Below, in pieces: positions 9,087 to 17,071 of a DNA stretch of 64,000 nucleotides. The stretch is taken from assembly GCF_900141905.1 (NCBI RefSeq), contig NZ_FQZF01000006.1, positions 142,254 to 206,253 on the forward strand, written 5' to 3'. Source of the stretch: Muricoccus roseus (GTDB taxonomy: Bacteria; Pseudomonadota; Alphaproteobacteria; Acetobacterales; Acetobacteraceae). The translations under genes and the position numbers were made by a program. The notes beneath the pieces were generated by a model. That model worked only from the letters and a program-made list of their open reading frames with translations. It did no database searches and was not told where the DNA came from. How positions within the stretch are numbered: the first letter of the stretch is position 1; the number at the start of each line of letters is the position of its first letter.

Positions 9087-9104
9087 CTGCGGCCAGGGCC
9101 GCAG
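9087..9104. promoter_or_regulatory. inverted repeat in the RAM-domain/RND divergent region
   Basis: CTGCGGCC-AG-GGCCGCAG is a perfect eight-base inverted repeat with a two-base centre. It lies in the 151-base space between the divergent RAM-domain gene and the efflux adaptor, close to the former's start. It could be an operator for either gene, or a chance GC palindrome. No regulator gene is adjacent. Confidence 0.3.
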
Positions 9105-9227
9105 GATGGCGCGATGGCGGCAGGGTTCCAAGCCCGGGCCGAAGGTTACTGCGCGTATCCGCTTGGATTCCATGTTGCGCGCCACCGCTCCCCTCGCGAG
9201 AATGGGAGCAATCTATCGGACGGTTGA

Positions 9228-10334
9228 ATGCGAAAGCGCACGCAGCTCGTCGTTCTGGCCGTCCTCCTGGGCGGCGGAGCGGCCTGGCACTTCTATGGAG
9301 AGCAGGCGGGCCTGCCGAGGCCGCTGGCCCTGCTTGGCCTGGAAAGGCGGGCGGCCACCGCCACCACCGGAGCCGCGGCCCCGGTGAACGTCGCGGTTGC
9401 CCCGGTCCGCACCGGGGTGGTGATCGAGAGGGCGGAGAGCGTCGGGACGGTCCGCGCGCGGGAAGCGGTGACGATCGCCGCGAAGAATTCCGGTATCGTC
9501 ACCGCCATCCGCTTCCAGGAAGGCCAGCGTGTCGCCGCCGGGGACGTGCTGGTGTTGATGGATGACGCCGCCCTGCGCGCCGAGCTGGACCAGGCCCGGG
9601 CGCAGCTCGACGACGCGCGCAGCCAGCTTCAGCGCGTGCAGCGCCTGACCGCGGGGGTGGTGGCGGAACAGCGGGTGGATACGCTTCAGGCCGCCTCCCG
9701 CGGCGCCGAGGGACGCGTGCGCCAGGTTCAGGCGCGCCTCGACGAGGCACGGGTGACGGCTCCCTTCGCGGGGCGGGTCGGACTGCGCTCGGTGAGTGCC
9801 GGGGCGCTGCTGCAGCCAGGCACGCCGGTGACGACGCTCGACGACATCTCCCGGGTGCGGGTGGAGTTCTCCGTTCCCGAGATTCACGTGGCCCGCGTGA
9901 AGCCGGGCAGCATCGTGAAAGCCCGCAGCAGCGCCTATGGCGAACGCCGCTTCGAGGGCACCGTGACCGTCGCCGACACTCGCATCGACCCGGCCACCCG
10001 GACGGTCCGGCTGATCAGCGAATTCGACAACCCGGACGAGGCCTTGCGGCCCGGCCTGTTCCTGACCATCGAGCTGGACCTCAGGACCCGGAACGACGCG
10101 CTGATGGTTCCTGAGGAGTCGCTGGATCCGGTGGGGGAGCGTGCCTTCGTCTTCGTCGTGCGGGACAACCGGGCGCACCGGGTGGAGGTGACGCTCGGGC
10201 AGCGCCTTTCGGGCGAGGTGGAGGTGCTGCGCGGCCTGGCCGCCGGGGACCAGGTGGTGGTCCGAGGCATCCAGCGGCTGCGGAACAACGCGCCGATACG
10301 GATCACCGAGACCATCACGCGTCCGACGAGCTGA
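9228..10334 (+). CDS. RND efflux periplasmic adaptor (membrane fusion protein)
   Basis: 368 residues. An N-terminal hydrophobic segment (~4-20) acts as signal or anchor. It is followed by a biotinyl-lipoyl-like half (GIVTAIRFQEGQRVAAGDVLVLMDD), an alpha-hairpin (LDQARAQLDDARSQLQRVQRL), the second lipoyl half (VTAPFAGRVGLRSVSAGALLQPG), then beta-barrel and membrane-proximal regions (LRPGLFLTIEL). This is the HlyD/AcrA adaptor architecture linking an inner-membrane RND pump to an outer-membrane channel. The pump gene starts 15 bases downstream. No repressor or outer-membrane factor is adjacent. Confidence 0.93.
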   Translation: MRKRTQLVVLAVLLGGGAAWHFYGEQAGLPRPLALLGLERRAATATTGAAAPVNVAVAPVRTGVVIERAESVGTVRAREAVTIAAKNSGIVTAIRFQEGQRVAAGDVLVLMDDAALRAELDQARAQLDDARSQLQRVQRLTAGVVAEQRVDTLQAASRGAEGRVRQVQARLDEARVTAPFAGRVGLRSVSAGALLQPGTPVTTLDDISRVRVEFSVPEIHVARVKPGSIVKARSSAYGERRFEGTVTVADTRIDPATRTVRLISEFDNPDEALRPGLFLTIELDLRTRNDALMVPEESLDPVGERAFVFVVRDNRAHRVEVTLGQRLSGEVEVLRGLAAGDQVVVRGIQRLRNNAPIRITETITRPTS

Positions 10335-10349
10335 GGGGGGAGGGGCGCC

Positions 10350-13300
10350 GTGGTCCTGAGCGACGTCTCGATCAAGCGGCCGGTCTTCGCCACCGTCATC
10401 AGCCTGCTGCTGATGGTGATGGGGCTGGCGGCCCTGTTCCGGCTGCCCATCCGGGAATATCCGGCGATCGACCCGCCCATCGTCTCCGTCACCACGACCT
10501 ATACCGGCGCCTCGGCCGCCGTGGTGGACACGCAGATCACGGAGCTGATCGAGTCCGCGGTCGCGGGCATCGAAGGCATCAAGACGCTCTCCTCCTTCTC
10601 GCGCGACGAGCGCAGCGTGGTCACGCTGGAGTTCCGGCTGACCCGCAATGTCGATGCGGCAGCCAATGATGTGCGCGACCGCGTGGCGCGCGCCCTGGCG
10701 CGCCTGCCGGAGCAGGCCGACACGCCCATCGTGGCGAAGGTGGATGGCGACAGCCGGCCCATCCTGTGGATCGCACTCACCTCCAATCTCTACAACGGGA
10801 TGGAGCTGACGGAGATCGCCTCCCGCCGGTTCAAAGACCGGCTCGCCATCGTGGATGGCGTGGCCGATGTGCTGATCCAGGGCGAGCGGAAATACGCCAT
10901 GCGCATCTGGCTGGACCGCCAGGCCATGGCGGCGCGCGGCCTGACCGTGCAGGACGTCGAGGATGCGATTCAGCGCGAGAACCTGGAGCTGCCCGGAGGC
11001 CGCATCGAGAGTAGCCAACGCGAGCTGACGGTCCGCACCGATACCCGCATGTCCCGCCCGGAGCAGTTCCGCGAGGTGGTGCTGACCCGCGGCGGCAACG
11101 CCCAGGTGCTGCTCGGCGACGTGGCCCGGGTGGAGGTGGCACCCGAGACGACCCGGGGCGAATACCGGATCAACGGAGTGGCCGGGGTCGGGCTGGGCAT
11201 CCAGCGTCAGTCCACGGCCAACACGCTTTCGGTCGCCGATGGGGTGAAGGCGGAGGTGGAGCGGATCCGCGCCACCCTGCCGGAGGGCATCGAGACCCAG
11301 ATCGGCTACGACGAGAGCATCTTCATCGCCCAGTCGATCTACGAGGTGGAGCACGCGCTGATCGTTGCCCTCGTGCTCGTTGTGATCGTCATCTTCCTTT
11401 TCCTCCGTTCCTTCCGGGCGACGATCATCCCGGCGGTCGCGATCCCGGTCTCGATCATCGCTTCCTTCATCGCCATGTCCGCCATGGGCTTCTCGCTGAA
11501 CGTGCTGACCCTGCTGGGGCTGGTGCTCGCAATCGGCCTCGTGGTGGACGATGCTATCGTGGTGCTGGAGAACATCCATCGCCGGATCGAGGAGGGCGAG
11601 CCGGTGCTGCTCGCCTCCATTCGCGGCTCACGCGAGATCGCCTTTGCGGTGATCGCCACCACGCTGGTGCTTGTCGCGGTCTTCCTGCCGCTCTCCTTCA
11701 TGGGCGGCAATACGGGCCGGTTGTTCAGCGAATTCGGCTTCGCCCTGGCGGCCTCGGTCCTCTTCTCCGGGCTGATCGCCCTGACCCTGACGCCGATGAT
11801 GTGCTCCAAGCTGCTGAAGGAGCACCAGGGCGAGACCTGGCTGATCCGGGTCACGGAGCCCTTCTTCCTTGGCCTGAACGGCGGGCTGCGCTGGTCGCTC
11901 CGGCACGCGTTGAAGGTGCCGCTGCTGGTGCTGGCGGGGGTGGGGCTGCTCTGCGCGGTCGCGGTCGCCCTGTTCCAGGCGCTGCCGAAGGAGTTCACCC
12001 CGGTCGAGGACCGGGCGAGCATCCTCATTCCCGTCACTGCGCCCGAGGGTGCCTCCTTCCCCTATACGGTGGAGCAGGTGCAGCGGGTGGAGCGGATCAC
12101 CGACGAATATCTGCGCAACGGCGAGGCCATGGTGGTCTTCGCCACCGTGGGCGGCTTCCAGCGGCCCGCCCAGGGCAATCAGGCCACCATGTTCATCCGC
12201 CTGAATGCCTGGGAGAGCCGCCAGCGCAAGCAGCAGGAAATCGTGCAGGAGCTGACGCCGCGCCTCGGCGGCATTCCCGGCGCGCGCATCTTCCCGCTCA
12301 ACCCGCCCAGCCTCGGCCAGCGCGGCATCCAGCCGGCCGTGCAGTTCGTCATCGGCGGGCCGGATTACGACACGCTGGTGCAGTGGCGGGATCGCTTCCT
12401 CGAGCGCGCCTCGCAGAACCGCAACCTCCTGAACCTCGACAACAACTTCAAGGAGACGAAGCCGGAGCTGCGGGTCTCGATCGACCGGCGCAAGGCGGCC
12501 GATCTCGGCGTCTCCATCCAGGCGGTCGGCCGAACCATCGAGACGATGCTCGGCTCCCGCGAGGTCGGCACCTATGTGGAAGGGGGCGAGGAGTACAAGA
12601 TCCTCCTCCAGGCCCGGGACGGCGACCGCGGCACGCCCTACGACCTGCAGAATATCTTCGTCCGCACCATGGGCGGCGGGCTCATCCCGCTCTCCAATGT
12701 GGTGAGCCTGGGCGAGCGGGCGCGGCCCCAGTCCCTCTCGCGCGAGGACCGGGTGCGCGCCATCACCATCAGCGCCACCCCGGCTCCGGGCTATTCCCTG
12801 GGCGAGGCGCTGGACTACTTGGACGCGCTGGCGCGGGAGGTGCTGCCGCCGGATGCCCGCATTTCCTATCGCGGGCAGAGCCTGGAGTTCCGGGAATCCT
12901 CGGGCAGCCTCGCGATCACCTTCGCCATGGCCCTGCTGGTGGTGTTCCTCGTGCTCGCGGCACAGTTCGAGAGCTTCATCCACCCCTTCGTCATCCTGCT
13001 CTCGACGCCGCTCGCAGTGACAGGCGGACTGCTGGCCCTGCATCTCACGGGGCAGTCGCTGAACATCTTCAGCCAGATCGGCATGGTGATGCTGATCGGG
13101 CTGATGGCGAAGAACGGCATCCTCGTGGTCGAATTCGCCAACCAGCTCCGGGATGAAGGCCGCAACGTGCATGACGCGGTGCTGGAGGCCTCGGTGGTCC
13201 GGCTGCGGCCGATCCTGATGACCTCCATCGCCACCGTGCTCGGCGCCGTGCCGCTGGCCGTCGCCACCGGCGCCGGGGCCGAGAGCCGGCAGGCGCTGGG

Positions 13301-13472
13301 GATCGTGATCGTCGGCGGGATCAGCCTTTCGACCTTCGTCACGCTCTATGCCGTGCCGGCGCTCTATCTCCTGCTCGCGCCCTACACAAAGCCGGTCGGG
13401 GCGGTAGCGGCGAAGCTGCGGGAGTTGGAGGCGCGCGGCGCGGTGCCGCACCACCCGGCGCCGGCGGAATAG
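10350..13472 (+). CDS. RND multidrug efflux permease (AcrB/MexB-like)
   Basis: 1040 residues, the usual size for HAE1-type RND pumps, with a GTG start preceded by GGGGGGAGGGG. It opens with SIKRPVFATVISLLLMVMG, the first transmembrane helix. The proton-relay aspartates are D400 and D401 in GLVVDDAIVVLENI, and the partner lysine is K921 in GLMAKNGILVVEFANQ. Two large periplasmic loops (residues ~30-330 and ~560-850) form the porter domain. It is an inner-membrane proton/drug antiporter working with the adaptor upstream. The outer-membrane channel must come from elsewhere; the TolC-family gene at 26057 is a candidate. Confidence 0.94.
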   Translation: MVLSDVSIKRPVFATVISLLLMVMGLAALFRLPIREYPAIDPPIVSVTTTYTGASAAVVDTQITELIESAVAGIEGIKTLSSFSRDERSVVTLEFRLTRNVDAAANDVRDRVARALARLPEQADTPIVAKVDGDSRPILWIALTSNLYNGMELTEIASRRFKDRLAIVDGVADVLIQGERKYAMRIWLDRQAMAARGLTVQDVEDAIQRENLELPGGRIESSQRELTVRTDTRMSRPEQFREVVLTRGGNAQVLLGDVARVEVAPETTRGEYRINGVAGVGLGIQRQSTANTLSVADGVKAEVERIRATLPEGIETQIGYDESIFIAQSIYEVEHALIVALVLVVIVIFLFLRSFRATIIPAVAIPVSIIASFIAMSAMGFSLNVLTLLGLVLAIGLVVDDAIVVLENIHRRIEEGEPVLLASIRGSREIAFAVIATTLVLVAVFLPLSFMGGNTGRLFSEFGFALAASVLFSGLIALTLTPMMCSKLLKEHQGETWLIRVTEPFFLGLNGGLRWSLRHALKVPLLVLAGVGLLCAVAVALFQALPKEFTPVEDRASILIPVTAPEGASFPYTVEQVQRVERITDEYLRNGEAMVVFATVGGFQRPAQGNQATMFIRLNAWESRQRKQQEIVQELTPRLGGIPGARIFPLNPPSLGQRGIQPAVQFVIGGPDYDTLVQWRDRFLERASQNRNLLNLDNNFKETKPELRVSIDRRKAADLGVSIQAVGRTIETMLGSREVGTYVEGGEEYKILLQARDGDRGTPYDLQNIFVRTMGGGLIPLSNVVSLGERARPQSLSREDRVRAITISATPAPGYSLGEALDYLDALAREVLPPDARISYRGQSLEFRESSGSLAITFAMALLVVFLVLAAQFESFIHPFVILLSTPLAVTGGLLALHLTGQSLNIFSQIGMVMLIGLMAKNGILVVEFANQLRDEGRNVHDAVLEASVVRLRPILMTSIATVLGAVPLAVATGAGAESRQALGIVIVGGISLSTFVTLYAVPALYLLLAPYTKPVGAVAAKLRELEARGAVPHHPAPAE

Positions 13473-13510
13473 GCGCGCCGCAGCCGGGAAGGGCGGCACG
13501 GAAGCTGCAT

Positions 13511-13549
13511 CGGATCGACCCGCGCCGGGCCTGAGGCCCGGCCGATCCG
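13511..13549 (+). terminator. long hairpin after the RND operon
   Basis: A nested inverted repeat: an inner eight-base stem GCCGGGCC/GGCCCGGC with loop TGA, and outer arms CGGATCG/CGATCCG. It lies 39 bases after the pump stop and before the next plus-strand gene. It lacks a T-run, so it may act as terminator or as an RNA barrier. Confidence 0.45.
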
Positions 13550-13702
13550 ATTGCGGAAGACGGGCGGCCGCCCTGCGCGCGGTCCGCTCCCGTCCGGCGG
13601 GGGAAGGCCGCCGCAAGTCCGCATCGTTCCCGCCGCCCGCACCCCCAAGCGGCATTCCGACGCGCCCCGGGCAAGGCCCCGGCGCGATTCTGGAGTGCTG
13701 CG

Positions 13703-14743
13703 ATGAGAAAGCCGACTCGCCGTGGGGTCCTGGGCGCCGCTCTGGCCGCGCCCTTCCTGGCGCCGCCATCCCGGGCCCAAGGGCTGACCCCCCTTCGCTT
13801 CATCCTGGACTGGAAGGCCCAGGGACCGCATGCCTGGTACTACCTTGCCCAGTCCCGCGGCTATTTCCGGGAAGCCGGGCTGGACGTCACCATCGACCAG
13901 GGCGAGGGCTCCGCGGCCGCCGTCACCCGGGTGATGTCCGGCGCCTATGACGCCGGCTTCGGCGACATCAACGCCGTGATCCAGAACGCCGCGCAGCGCC
14001 CCGGCGAGCAGCCGGTCATGGTCTATCTCGTCTACAACCGCGCGCCCTACGCCATCATCGCCCGCGCCGATGGCCCCGTGCGGAGCCTGAAGGACTTGGA
14101 GGGCCGGCAACTCGGCGCGCCCGCCGGCTCGGCCACCGCGCGCATGTTCCCCGCCCTGGCCGCGCGGAACGGCGTGGACCCGGCGAAGGTCCGGATGGCC
14201 GCCATTCAGCCGAACCTCGTGGAGCAGATGCTGGTGCAGGGCCAGGTGGATGCCATCGCCCAGTTTTCGGGCACCAGCTACATGAACTTCGTCGGCATGG
14301 GCCGTGACCCGGAGAAGGACTTCCGCTGGTTCTTCTACAGCGACATGGGGCTGGACCAGTATTCGAACGGCGTGCTGGTCAGCCAGGCCCTGCTGCGGAA
14401 CCGGCCCGAGGCGGTGCGCGGGCTGGTGGCCGCCATCAACCGCGCTATCCGCGACGTCGCAGCCGATCCCGATGCCGGGATCGCCGAGCTGAAGCGGGTG
14501 GAACCGTTGACCGACCCGGCCATCGAGAAGCGGCGCATGCTCTACATGCTGCGCGCCCAGATGACGACGCCGGAGACTGAGGCGCTCGGCCTGGGCGACC
14601 TGGATGACAGGCGGCTGGAAGGCGCGATGGCGACGGTGGTGCAGACCTACGGCCTTTCCCGCACCCCGGCCGCGAGCGAGGTCTTCCGGCGGGACTTCCT
14701 GCCCGCGCGCGAGGCCCGGCGGCTGCCGGCGCTGGCCGGCTGA
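13703..14743 (+). CDS. NMT1/THI5-like ABC substrate-binding protein
   Basis: 346 residues. The N terminus MRKPTRRGVLGAALAAPFLA carries twin arginines before a hydrophobic stretch, suggesting Tat export. The mature protein has the SsuA/THI5-like fold: LRFILDWKAQGPHAWYYLAQ, SRGYFREAGLDVTIDQGEGS and GAYDAGFGDINAVIQ. Family members bind taurine, sulfonates, nitrate or thiamine pyrimidine precursors. No permease or ATPase is next to it. A nucleoside deaminase follows after 11 bases, so a nitrogen heterocycle is a possible ligand, but this is speculative. No TPP riboswitch is visible upstream. Confidence 0.88.
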   Translation: MRKPTRRGVLGAALAAPFLAPPSRAQGLTPLRFILDWKAQGPHAWYYLAQSRGYFREAGLDVTIDQGEGSAAAVTRVMSGAYDAGFGDINAVIQNAAQRPGEQPVMVYLVYNRAPYAIIARADGPVRSLKDLEGRQLGAPAGSATARMFPALAARNGVDPAKVRMAAIQPNLVEQMLVQGQVDAIAQFSGTSYMNFVGMGRDPEKDFRWFFYSDMGLDQYSNGVLVSQALLRNRPEAVRGLVAAINRAIRDVAADPDAGIAELKRVEPLTDPAIEKRRMLYMLRAQMTTPETEALGLGDLDDRRLEGAMATVVQTYGLSRTPAASEVFRRDFLPAREARRLPALAG

Positions 14744-14754
14744 GGGCGCGGCCG

Positions 14755-15228
14755 ATGACCGAGGATGAGCGCATGATGGCGCTGGCCATCGAGCAGGCGC
14801 GGCATGGCGCCACCCTGGGCGAGCAGCCCTTCGGCGCGCTGGTCGCGCGGGATTGGGAGGTGGTCGCCAAGACCTGGAGCCGGAAGGTGGGGCTTTGCGA
14901 CGCCACGGCCCATTCCGAGACCCTGGCCGTCGGCATGGCCTGCCGCGCCCTGGGCCGGCGCGAGCTGCCGGACTGCACCTTCTACGCCACCTGCGAACCC
15001 TGCCCGATGTGCCTCGGCGCCATCCTGAATGGCGGCTTCCGCCGGCTGGTGCTGGGCGCGCGCAATGCCGATGTGAAGCGGCTGGCGAAGAAGGCCTTCA
15101 ACTTCAAGGATTACACGGTGGAGCGCTTCGCCGAGACCGTCGGCTGGGAACTGGAGGTGGTGGACGGCGTGCTGACGGAGGAATGCGTTGGCCTCTACAC
15201 CGGCGCGGAGGTGGAACTCACCCGCTGA
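14755..15228 (+). CDS. nucleoside/nucleobase deaminase (CDA fold)
   Basis: 157 residues of the zinc cytidine deaminase-like superfamily, in the guanine/cytosine/tRNA-adenosine deaminase branch. The zinc and catalytic motifs are TAHSETLAV (H and general-acid E) and CEPCPMCLGAI (two zinc cysteines). It also shows the C-terminal RFAETVGWELEVVDGVLTEEC region often seen in putative nucleobase deaminases. It is cytoplasmic and would hydrolytically remove an amino group from a base or base-like ring. It lies 11 bases after the NMT1/THI5-like binding protein and probably shares its transcript. The exact substrate is not determinable; true TadA is less likely given this context. Confidence 0.82.
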   Translation: MTEDERMMALAIEQARHGATLGEQPFGALVARDWEVVAKTWSRKVGLCDATAHSETLAVGMACRALGRRELPDCTFYATCEPCPMCLGAILNGGFRRLVLGARNADVKRLAKKAFNFKDYTVERFAETVGWELEVVDGVLTEECVGLYTGAEVELTR

Positions 15229-15328
15229 TCCACCCCGGGGGGCGGTGGCGCGCCGGCCGTTCCGGACGTAGTCTCCGCCCCCTTCGGGCCGCGCCCAGGC
15301 GGACCGAAGGGCTTGAGGGAACGAGACG

Positions 15329-17026
15329 ATGGATGACGGTGCGGCGGCGCGGCAGAGCGTGACGCGGGGACGGACGGGCGGGCAGCTGCTCGCGGATGCG
15401 CTGGTGGCGCAGGGCGTGACCCATGCCTTCTCAGTCCCCGGCGAATCCTTCCTCGACCTGCTCGATGGCCTCTACAATGTCAGCGACAAAATCGAGCTGG
15501 TTACCTGCCGCTTCGAGGCGGGCGCCATCAACATGGCCGAGGCCCATGGCAAGCTGACGGGCAATCCAGGCGTCGCCATCGTCACCCGCGGGCCCGGCGC
15601 CTGCCATGCCAGCATCGGCGTGCATATCGCGATGCAGGACAGCACGCCGCTCGTGCTGATCGTCGGCCAGATCCCCTTTTCCGAGACGGACAGGGACACC
15701 TTCCAGGAGGTGGACTACCGCCGCATGTTCTCGCCCCTGGCCAAGTGGGTCACGCAGATCGACGACGCCGCCCGCATTCCGGAGCTGATGGCCCGGGCCT
15801 TCGACGTCGCCCGCAGCGGCCGCCCCGGCCCGGTCGTGGTCGCCATCAGCGAGGAAATGCAGAAGACCGTGGTGGAAGTGCCGGATATCGGCCCGGCCCC
15901 GACCCTGCCGGCCCATCCTGCCCCGGGATCCATCCCCCGCCTGCTGGAACTGCTGGATGGCGCGCAGCGCCCGGTGATGGTCCTCGGCGGCACGGGCTGG
16001 TCGGAGGAGGGCAAGGCCGCGATCCGTGACTTCGCCGCGGCGCATGACCTGCCGGTGGCCGTCGGCTTCCGCCGCCTCAGCCTCTTCGACGGCACCTCGC
16101 CCCTTTTCGCCGGCGATCTCGGCGTCGGCTCCGATCCGGGGCTGGTCGCGCGCGTGAAGGAATCGGACCTCGTCCTCGCCATCGGCACGCGGCTGGGCGA
16201 GGCGACGAGCCAGGGCTACACGCTGTTCCCGGCGGGCCAGACCAGCCCGATCGTCCAGGTGCATCCGGACCAGTCCGAGATAGGCCGCGTCTTCCGCCCA
16301 CTCCTCGGGATCACGGCCGACCTCAATGCCTTCGCCCTGGCGCTGCGGAATGCCGCACCGGCGAAGCCGCGGCCCTGGGGCGAGTGGCGCAAGCGTCTGC
16401 GCGCCGGGCGTGAGGCGAGCGTCGCCGCGCCCGATTACGAGGGCCCGCTGAACTTCGCCCGCGCCCTGCAGGCGCTGGAGGCCGAGCTGCCGGAGGACAC
16501 GATCTTCACCGTGGATGCCGGTAATTTCGCCACTTGGCCGCAGCGCTTCATGTCGGTGCGGGAGAAGCAGGAGTTCATTGGCCCGACGAACGGCGCCATG
16601 GGCTATTCGGTCCCAGCCGGGCTGGGCGCCGCCATCACCTATCGCGGCCGGTGCGTGGTCAGCTTCGTCGGCGACGGCGGCTTCCTGATGACGGGCCAGG
16701 AGATCGCGACCGCCTTCCAGGCCGGCGTGGCACCCATCGTCATGGTGGTGAACAACGGCCAGTACGGCACCATTCGCATGTATCAGGAGCGGCACTATCC
16801 CGGCCGCGTCTCCGGCACGCAGCTCACCAACCCCGACTTCGCCAAGTTCATCGAGGCCTTTGGCGGGCATGGCGAGGTGGTGACGGCGACCGATGAGCTC
16901 GTGCCCGCCTTCCGCCGGGCGCGCGAGAGCGGCAAGCCCGCGGTGATCGAGGTGCGGATGAGCCCGGAGCAGATCACCAACCGCCAGACGGTAACGCAGA
17001 TCCGCGCGGCCGCGGCCAAGGGCTAG
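15329..17026 (+). CDS. thiamine-pyrophosphate-dependent enzyme (acetolactate synthase-like)
   Basis: 565 residues with the three-domain layout of TPP enzymes: an N-terminal PYR domain with the activating glutamate in CRFEAGAINMAEAHGK, a central domain, and a C-terminal PP domain with the metal/TPP motif VGDGGFLMTGQEIATAF...VVNNGQYGTIR. It resembles IlvB-type large subunits, but no ilvN small subunit is adjacent, and the sequence around the glutamate differs from classical IlvB. It may instead be a benzoylformate-decarboxylase-like or other carboligase/decarboxylase. A GAGGGAACGAGACG ribosome region precedes ATG 15329. Family firm, reaction open. Confidence 0.85.
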   Translation: MDDGAAARQSVTRGRTGGQLLADALVAQGVTHAFSVPGESFLDLLDGLYNVSDKIELVTCRFEAGAINMAEAHGKLTGNPGVAIVTRGPGACHASIGVHIAMQDSTPLVLIVGQIPFSETDRDTFQEVDYRRMFSPLAKWVTQIDDAARIPELMARAFDVARSGRPGPVVVAISEEMQKTVVEVPDIGPAPTLPAHPAPGSIPRLLELLDGAQRPVMVLGGTGWSEEGKAAIRDFAAAHDLPVAVGFRRLSLFDGTSPLFAGDLGVGSDPGLVARVKESDLVLAIGTRLGEATSQGYTLFPAGQTSPIVQVHPDQSEIGRVFRPLLGITADLNAFALALRNAAPAKPRPWGEWRKRLRAGREASVAAPDYEGPLNFARALQALEAELPEDTIFTVDAGNFATWPQRFMSVREKQEFIGPTNGAMGYSVPAGLGAAITYRGRCVVSFVGDGGFLMTGQEIATAFQAGVAPIVMVVNNGQYGTIRMYQERHYPGRVSGTQLTNPDFAKFIEAFGGHGEVVTATDELVPAFRRARESGKPAVIEVRMSPEQITNRQTVTQIRAAAAKG

Positions 17027-17040
17027 AATCGGCCGTCATC

Positions 17041-17064
17041 GCCGGGGCGCAGCCGCGCCCCGGC
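17041..17064. terminator. convergent rho-independent-like hairpin
   Basis: GCCGGGGCGC-AGCC-GCGCCCCGGC, a perfect ten-base stem with a four-base loop, sits exactly between the convergent TPP enzyme and the minus-strand binding protein. It is well placed to end both transcripts although no T-run is present. Confidence 0.6.
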
Positions 17065-17071
17065 AGCGGCT

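Noticed and set aside
13473..13702. TPP riboswitch before the THI5-like receptor
   Set aside because: I looked for the conserved CTGAGA and ACCTGATC-type elements and saw none, only a GC hairpin.
15329..17026. Calling this gene ilvB outright
   Set aside because: No ilvN is adjacent and the sequence around the activating glutamate is unlike classical acetolactate synthase.
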